This document shows positions 9,601 through 15,249 of a DNA stretch of 18,884 nt, one piece after another. The translations under genes and the position numbers were made by a program. The notes under the pieces were generated by a model that had not been told where the DNA came from, ran no database searches, and was given only the letters and a program-made list of their open reading frames with translations. The DNA comes from Irineochytrium annulatum (Eukaryota; Chytridiomycota; Chytridiomycetes; Chytridiales; Chytridiaceae): positions 1-18,884 of the forward strand of contig JADGJL010000530.1 of the NCBI GenBank assembly GCA_027600665.1, in the 5' to 3' direction. Every line of letters starts with the position of its first letter. Within the stretch, counting starts at the first letter, position 1.

Positions 9601-11898
9601 CCGACCGTTTTGCGGAAGCAGGCGGACGCTAGCACGTCGACGGCGGCTGGTTGGGGCGCGCTGATGGTGGACTCGGGCGTTCAAGCGGTTGTCTTCTCCA
9701 TCGGCACTGGGGTGCAGACAGCCTGGGTTCGGGTTGACGAAGGAATACAGACGGATAGGTCGGTTGAGGAAGGCGTGGTGGTGGCGAGCCGGTCCACACA
9801 AGTTGTGGTGGCAACAAAAGCGTTTGAGGCGCAGGTGGAGGTCAAGGCGGAGGTAGTTAATCGTTCGAGTCAGACTGACGAGGCCCTGGTATTACTTGTT
9901 CGGGGGAAAGATACGCCTAAGGAGGCGGACCACACGGAGATATTGGATTCAGCGAATCAAACGGAGGATTGCCAGAAGGCCATTACTCGTGAGATTGGCT
10001 ACCAAGCGGTTCAAGCCGACTTTGCGGAAGGATCTATGGGTTCTGACGACGGTCAGCCTTTACAACATACATTTGAAGTTGCGAAGGAGTCCTTCAGTGT
10101 TGTCCGCTTACAGCGGGATAATGAGGTGCCCATCGGAGATCCTGTCGGAACCCCTGCAACTGTGCCTCAGTACGCTGTTGATCTTCCGCACGACGTTCAA
10201 TTTTCGATTGAGGAACGCGTCGAAACGGAGACCGTTTACGTGCTTAAGGACGAGGGCGGAGACTTTATCTCTAGGTTTGCACTCGGCCTTTTCCTTTGTT
10301 TGAAGTTGTCTTATTTCTCTTGCAGTGACGAGCTGCACCGGATTGAGGCGGAAATGGAGACCTTTAAAGCGGTCGCGGAGCAGTCTCGAGTCGAAAATCG
10401 GAAGGCCCTTGACGACTTCTTTTCGCAACGGCGGCTCCGGGAGGGCGACGACAGCATTAATAACGACGACTTTACATTCGGGGCGGCCTTACGTGGAAGC
10501 GGCTCGTTGGCTTCCGCCTCAGCTTCTCGTCGCGGCTCTTTCTCCCCTCGTGATCGAAGTATTTTTGACGAGATCTACGGTGCGTCAACTTACGACGAGC
10601 TGGGCAGTTGGGACCATACGCCGAATGCGCGGATGTCACTGACGATGACGGACGGCTTTGGAGAAGACCCATCGATTGTCAATTACCTGAACCCTGATCG
10701 AATCTCTGAGATCGAGCTGGGCGACGGCCTCGGGGATGGGCTGGGGGATACGGCGAACGCCTTGGACGACGATCCGTTTATTCGCGAACTCCGCGCGTCG
10801 ACGACGTCGTCATTAGCGAGGACGGCGATGGCCATTAGGGACGCGGGTTACAATGTGCCTCCGGTTGACTATTTGAGTGATCCGACCTTACCCACCCGCA
10901 CCGCTGCAGCTCCTACAACTTTCGATGGTGATGCTAACAATGCGATGGCTAGCGGCCGGCCTGGTGCCGATGTTGCTGCAATACTTGCAAACGCCGAAGA
11001 TGACGCTGACGACGACGACCCCTTCATCCGAGACCTCCGCGAGGCCACGACGTCATCGCTTGCTAGGACCGCTTTAGCGATCCGCGATGCGGGTTTGACT
11101 TTACCTCACTCTATAGGAGGATTGGGCTCTCCTGCTCGCGGCGCGGTACTGCAACCCACAGGCTCGAAAATCAGCGGAGGAGCCTTCTCTAGTGCAAGCG
11201 AACTCGACAGCCTACCAGCTAAGGATTTGGTCACAATAACGAGGCTAGGTGTCGACGTCAGCGAAGACCCTTTCATCAGCGAACTCCGTGCCGCGAGCGC
11301 GTCCTCACTCGTGGAGACAGCAGAGGTGATTAGGAGCGCCAAGGAGTCTTTGGCGGCGAAATCGTCCAACGCAGTCCGGTTCGGTGGGACGTCTGTCAGC
11401 GTGGATCTGGCGATGCGTTCACATGCGCACACCGATGTTGATGACGATCCGTTCATTAGCAAGCTCCGCGCCGCGAGCTCGTCGTCACTCCTGGAAACCG
11501 CCCAGCTTATTAGGAACGTCGAAGAACAGATGGCGGCCCGATCCGAGGGCACACTCCGCGGTGCTGGCGGGAGCGTTACGGTGGACGGCTCGACACTTAA
11601 GGATATTGACGACGTTCACAACGACGACCCCTTTATCAGCGAGCTCCAAGCCGCAAGCGCGTCGTCACTTATCGAGACGGCCGAGCTGATCAGGAGCGTG
11701 GAGGAGTCGAGAGCTGCGAAGGCGGACGGGTGGTGCGGTTCGGGGGCAATTGAGATAGCGGGTGGGGTCGCGGGCGGCTCACCAGCGATGGTCGAAGAGC
11801 AGATTGAGGAGGACTCGTTCATCTCCGAGATTAAGGCGGCTACGGCGTCTTCACTATCGCGGACGATGGAGGTGATACGGCGGGCTCAGGGGATTTGA
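621..11898 (+). CDS. Giant coiled-coil scaffold protein, 3558 aa, 11 exons
   Basis: Exons: 621-1454, 1522-1863, 1920-2195, 2278-2478, 2547-3146, 3212-6056, 6102-6586, 6650-6871, 6927-7548, 7598-10274, 10326-11898 (stop TGA). Every intron is GT-AG and 45-82 nt long. The joined length is 10677 nt, an exact multiple of three. The start is 621 because it is the first ATG in this frame; the frame only extends upstream through non-ATG codons. I do not recognise a named family. Visible parts are a Trp-anchored coiled-coil repeat over residues about 150-1860, more irregular coiled coil at 1862-2820, a basic Ser/Arg-rich break near 2010-2065, LC8-type motifs at 2071 and 2838-2948, a helical patch at about 3037-3070, and six DDPFI repeats at 3184-3558. 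No signal peptide, membrane segment or catalytic motif is seen. Structural scaffold or motor adaptor is the likely role (inference); the exact 5' end is less certain than the frame. Confidence 0.85.
1179..6586 (+). repeat. Trp-anchored coiled-coil repeat array (about 20 imperfect units)
   Basis: The unit runs approximately ELRRQLxEAxxML, then QxERERxxAAxREL, then AxREKLWxxERAxLEARxA, about 48 conserved residues with a Trp 32 residues after the first Leu of LRRQL. Linkers of 5-30 residues are rich in Gly, Ala, Ser and Pro. About 14 copies lie in exon 6 (3212-6056). Single or paired copies occur in exons 1, 2, 3, 5 and 7. Copies in exon 6 often keep REKLW or DKLWEFERAGL almost unchanged. The pattern suggests repeated internal duplication. 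Such repeats predict an extended rod of dimeric coiled coil interrupted by flexible joints. Confidence 0.8.
7323..7343 (+). other. Isolated LC8-type motif (MGVQTDE)
   Basis: In exon 9, around residue 2071, the protein reads MGVQTDE just after a basic stretch (GRRRRS). The central Gln with a preceding Val and following Thr fits the known dynein light chain LC8 recognition pattern ([KR]xTQT and GIQVD classes). It lies in a non-coiled gap, as LC8 sites usually do. Binding is inferred. Confidence 0.45.
9670..10020 (+). repeat. Cluster of LC8-binding-like QT motifs
   Basis: Within exon 10 (residues about 2834-2950) the coiled coil gives way to a Val/Thr/Asp-rich stretch with the motifs SGVQAV, TGVQTA, EGIQTD, RSTQVV, RSSQTDE, ANQTED and YQAVQAD. 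The first three central Gln residues (2838, 2849, 2860) are exactly 11 residues apart; later ones follow at 17, 24, 29 and 15. Four of them (GVQTA, GIQTD, STQVV, SSQTD) fit the LC8 pattern well, and the others are weak. Multiple closely spaced LC8 sites are known from proteins such as yeast Nup159, where LC8 dimers zip two chains together. The assignment here is from pattern alone. Confidence 0.55.
10275..10325 (+). other. 51-nt in-frame intron 10, retention possible
   Basis: The donor GTTTGC (weak) and acceptor TTTCTCTTGCAG bound a 51-nt segment with no in-frame stop. Spliced, the protein reads FISSDELHR (phase 2). Retained, it would add 17 mostly hydrophobic residues (including FALGLFLCLKLSYFSC) in the middle of a polar, charged protein. 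The T-rich tract before CAG and the hydrophobic translation both favour an intron. Confidence 0.65.
10768..11895 (+). repeat. Six C-terminal DDPFI repeats
   Basis: Six copies of a 26-28-residue module end the protein. The consensus is [DE]DPFI[SR][ED]LRAA, then [ST]xSSLxETAExIR. The Asp of DPFI falls at 10771, 11017, 11266, 11446, 11626 and 11812. Spacings are 82, 83, 60, 60 and 62 residues. The last copy is DSFI and ends six residues before the stop. Linkers are variable, with acidic residues just before each copy. The pattern predicts a short amphipathic helix. I do not recognise it as a named domain. DPF alone is a known AP-2 appendage ligand motif, but the conservation extends much further here. 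Confidence 0.85.
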
Positions 11899-12352
11899 TG
11901 AATCTTGTTTTTTCGGTCTTTTTGTGTTTATCGTTGTTGATACCCATCTTTACTTGCTGTATCTAGTACATAATAAACCCTTCATGCGCGGGACGTATCT
12001 TTGAATTGTAGTTGCTGCCGCCGCAGCCACTTAACCTACTTTTACGTTTGATCGTTAATTGCCAACCTGCGTTTCCTCATCATGTATGCATATTGTGGTC
12101 GAACAGCGTAATTTTAACCCTATCACGGACGCTCATAGCTTAGGGGTGACACAGAAAACGTTTCATCACATTATGGTGCCCAAAGCAGAGTTAGATAAAA
12201 CCTTAAACACAGTAATAAGATGTGGCTACATGATCAATAATGAGTTACAAGAGAGACAGACGAAGAAATTCAACGAAACCTTCAATAAAAGCATGAAGCA
12301 CCAGCAGCTCAAAAGCTCCAAAAGCCCCGCCCATCACATAAAAATTTAACGA
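11899..12352. other. Convergent intergenic region (3' ends of two genes)
   Basis: This AT-richer spacer separates the stop of the plus-strand coiled-coil gene from the stop of the minus-strand Cks gene. It should hold both 3' UTRs. One open frame from an ATG at 12086 to 12349 encodes 87 residues with no recognisable motif and is not supported as a gene. I saw no canonical AATAAA for the minus-strand gene. Confidence 0.6.
11972..11977 (+). terminator. Poly(A) signal candidate, AATAAA
   Basis: AATAAA lies 74 nt after the stop of the coiled-coil gene, in a T-rich 3' region. A second AATAAA on the same strand occurs at 12284-12289. The nearer one is the more likely site, inferred from position. 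Confidence 0.5.
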
Positions 12353-14917
12353 TCATTCTCCGACCGCCTCATTCTCACTGTCCTCATCCCATATCTCAAC
12401 ATCCTCATCATCGCCCTCCTCGTCATCATCCCCACTCTCCTCCTCCCCCTTATCCATGTTAGCACTAATCCCCAGCTTCTCCTGCTTCTCCCCCTTCCTG
12501 GCCCTCCGCTCGACCTGCTTAACGCTCTCTAGGTGCCCGTACTTCTCCGTAAAGAACTTCTCGCGCTGGAAGAGAAAGATGTGCTGCGGACAAGAACATA
12601 CAAACGTCAGCTCCGAGAGACGTTGACCAGAGGAGAGAGAGCCTACCGGTTCCGGGTTGTGGAGAAGGTAGTGCTTCCACCCCGTCGTCATCCGGATCCC
12701 AAGCCTCCGCCACTCGTCCTCGTTCAACAGTCGATTGCGGGCCGAGTTAGGTAGCATGGCCTCGAGCTTCTTAGGGAGCGCGACGTGCCTAAACGCGAAG
12801 TATCAGCTACGGAACGGAATATGAGGTTATGAAAAAGGGAGCCTACAACCTATACTCCATCTCCTCATCATAATACCTCGCCGAATAGAAAATTTCATCG
12901 ATGAGCCCCTCTCTCCTAATCACCTCCATGTCCTCCTCCGAGTACAGATAATAAGAGTCCTCGTCCGCGTCGTCCGCCTCATTATCTGCGACTTCGGGAG
13001 CGGGTGCAGGTACAACGACGCCGGAATCCTGCCTCCCCTTCTTGCCCGCCAGCACCTTCTTTCCCGCACCCATTCCCTTCACGCGCACTCGCTCGGCCGC
13101 CTCCAGGTCGCGTACCCGGCGATGTTTCTCCTCGTCTGCGACTCGTTTCGCAGCCTCCACGTCCTCATCCACAAGCTCGTCCTCTTCCTCTTCATCCTCT
13201 TCGTCCTCGTCCTCGCACTTCCTCCTACTCTTCTTCCCCTCAACCTCCCTCCTCCACCTACGCCCCCCCTCACTTCTCTCGCCTTCTTCATTATCCTCAG
13301 CCTCTTCCCTGACCAGCTCCTCCAGCTTCCCCCTCATCTCCGTTACCAGCCCCGTCATCTCCGCCGCGATCCCCTGGATCCCCTTTCTCTCCTCCTCGCA
13401 CAGCCTCTGGTACTCCGCTGCACGTTCCCGCTCCACGCGCTCCCATTTGTCCGCGTGCTCCCGCCATCGTCTCTGCGCGAGCGCGTTGGCCTCCTCCCCG
13501 CGGCGCGCGAGGTCCGCCAGGCGGGTGTTAAGGAGTTGGCGGTGCCGCTCGATGGATGCGACGCGGTGCGTGGAGGGGCGGGCAGCGCTGGAGAGGCGCC
13601 GGCGGCCCTCAGAAGCGGTCTCGGAAGCGCGAACAGAGCGATCGGCGTTAGCGTTGGAAACATCATCGTCGGCGGAGTTGTTGGCGGTGGAATCGTGAGC
13701 GGAGGACTTGTCGAAGTCGTGCAAGATGAGTTCCTGACAGGGATCGTTGGCTTCCTCGTCCCCGTCCTCTTCGTGCTCCTCGTCGTCGTCCTCGTCTTCC
13801 TCATTGTCGTCCTCGTGATTGCTATTCAATATCATCGCATCCCCGTCTTTCAACGCCTTCAACTCGCCCTCCAACGACTCCTGCCTCGCCCTTGCCCACT
13901 TCTCCGCCTTTTTCTCCAACGCGCCAAACCTCTTCCTCTCCTGGCGGATCATGCTGTTCCTGGCGTTCCAATGCGTGAGCCTCTCGCGCTTGCAACGCTC
14001 TTCCACCTCCTCGATCTCGTCTACGCCCCAATGGTAGCTCTCCTTCGCGTCCTTGACCTCGTCCGCAAGCTCCGAGTCCTTTTTCTGCCACTGCTCATAT
14101 ATCTCCAACACGATGCCCCTGTGCTCCTCCTCCCTGCCCTCCCTCGCGACATCGACCAATTGCTTAGCGTTGTCCATCATCCTCTCGATGTCCGCTGCCT
14201 TCTCGTCCCTGATCTTCCTCGCGTTTGCCTCTCGCTCCTCCCTCTCTTCCTCCACTTCCCTCGCATGCCTCCCCATCTCCTCGTCCTCCATCCTGTCCAC
14301 CGCCTCCTCCCACTCCCTGTCCTTTTTCTTCTCCTCCATTTCTCCAGCCCTCTTATTAATCTTGTCCATCTTCTCATACCACTCCCTCGCCAGTCTCCGA
14401 TTGTCTTCCCGGTTCTTCTCCTTTTCCAACTCCTCGATGTCATGCAACTCTTTCTCCCTCTCCTGCCTCTCCTTCTCCACCCGCTCTCTGGCCTCCTTCT
14501 CTTTTCTCTCCTTCTCTGCCTCCTCCTTCTTCTTGGACATTCTCCTTCTCTTCGCCGCATCGCCATCACTCTCTGCCGTCGGCAAATGTGAAGCGACTCT
14601 TTCAATCGCGGGCGCCGACGGCGGATCCGTCGACAAGTCCTTGCCGGTGTCGACAACAGAGTTGCTCACAACATTGTTCATCTGGTTCGCAGCCAGGGGC
14701 TCGGACTGCCGTCTTCTTTTGTTGTTCTTCGGATGAGAAGGAGGAGGGACCATCGCCGTGAGTTCTTCAATTACACCGGCCGCGAGGTCGCCTGCCCCCG
14801 TCATGGATTGGGTATGGCGGCGTCCGGCTTGAGGTCTGCAACTGGGGGAATGCGAGTCAGGTCGGGACGTCCGGACGGAGAAGACGGTGGACGAGATACT
14901 CACTTTGTTGCCTTCAT
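12353..14917 (-). CDS. Cks1/Suc1-domain protein with long charged N-terminal extension (paralogue A, 790 aa)
   Basis: Exons on the minus strand: 14917-14904, 14835-12850, 12788-12647, 12583-12353 (stop TGA), total 2373 nt. Residues 44-47 are KRRR inside NNKRRRQSEPL, followed by a second basic cluster AAKRRRMSKKK near 98. Residues about 100-345 are a Glu/Lys/Arg-rich coiled coil. About 355-385 is a near-pure Asp/Glu tract, then a Ser/Arg block (SETASEGRRRLS) and a second coiled coil. Residues 653-730 form the Cks domain: YSARYYDE, EYR, HVALP, DEWRRLG, GW and HNPEP followed by HIFLF. Cks proteins bind cyclin-dependent kinases and phosphothreonine, helping multisite phosphorylation. Usual length is about 80-150 aa, so the extension is extraordinary. 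An acidic tail follows (731-790). The start was chosen by conservation with paralogue B. Nuclear location is inferred from the basic motifs. Confidence 0.85.
12536..12959 (-). other. Cks1 domain of paralogue A with two introns
   Basis: The domain is read across introns 12789-12849 (61 nt, phase 2, inside the Arg of EYR) and 12584-12646 (63 nt, phase 0, after PEP). Against human CKS1 numbering (recalled), the anion pocket has Arg for Lys11, keeps Arg20, has Thr for Ser51, and keeps Trp54 and Arg71; Arg70 is Gln (FQREK). The beta-hinge HxPEPH is intact. A preceding motif, YSEEDMEVIR, is shared with paralogue B and is not part of the minimal Cks fold. Confidence 0.9.
12584..12646 (-). other. 63-nt stop-free intron in the Cks hinge (paralogue A)
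   Basis: The donor GTAGGC and acceptor GTCCGCAG give a 63-nt intron without an in-frame stop. Retention would insert 21 residues between PEP and HIFLF, exactly at the Cks beta-hinge. The equivalent intron in paralogue B is 92 nt and would shift the frame, so splicing is the default reading. Confidence 0.75.
14836..14903 (-). other. Intron 1 of paralogue A, next to a 14-nt coding exon
   Basis: The donor GTGAGTATC, a CTGAC branch motif and the acceptor GTTGCAG define a 68-nt intron. The upstream exon (14904-14917) is only 14 coding bases, starting at ATGAAG. Joined, the N terminus reads MKATKPQAGRRHTQSMT, which aligns with MKTLKSQPGRRQTRSMT of paralogue B. An acceptor six bases earlier (CCCCCAG) would add two residues. 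Confidence 0.7.
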
Positions 14918-15249
14918 TGCAGACGTTGATTTTATCGATTTCCAGGAGCAGAAGTTGCGAGGACGATGCGAGACAACGCGATCCTTTCCTGTGGGCGAGT
15001 TAAGCGAGGAAGGGAGAAAGGAGAACTTCGAACAAGAAAGTCCGGCAAGGCCGATTCTATGTTTGACGTTTTGAAAGATGGGGAGAGAGGCACCTTCGAA
15101 GGACGACCTTGTTTTAATATTATCCCCAATACAAAATCAATTTACACGGACAGTGAGTCCATAAATACATTTAAGGAGAATTTGAGGCCGTCGTGGAGCA
15201 AGAGAGATGTCCGGCATACTATCTACACGCCCTTCAACACGCGCCACAT
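14918..15249 (-). promoter_or_regulatory. Spacer between the two Cks paralogues
   Basis: This 332-nt region lies downstream of paralogue B and upstream of paralogue A. It must contain the 3' UTR of B and the promoter and leader of A. I saw no gene, no clear TATA box and no canonical AATAAA on the minus strand. Open frames across it have no coding character. Confidence 0.5.

Noticed and set aside
7598..10274. Assignment of the giant protein to rootletin, CEP290, pericentrin or a kinesin
   Set aside because: Coiled-coil resemblance alone is not diagnostic. No motor, PH, PACT or other signature domain is visible.
12086..12349. 87-residue open frame in the convergent spacer
   Set aside because: No recognisable motif, composition unlike the neighbouring genes, and it overlaps the expected 3' UTRs. 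Chance is sufficient.
13122..14591. 489-residue plus-strand frame rich in Leu, Pro and Val, looking like a membrane protein
   Set aside because: It is the antisense of the Glu/Lys/Arg-rich coding exon of Cks paralogue A; antisense of such codons gives Leu, Phe and Ser by default.
14802..14804. Downstream ATGs (14804 in A, 18050 in B) as the starts of the Cks genes
   Set aside because: The upstream 14-nt exons keep frame, have good donors and are conserved between paralogues, so the downstream ATGs are more likely internal Met16.
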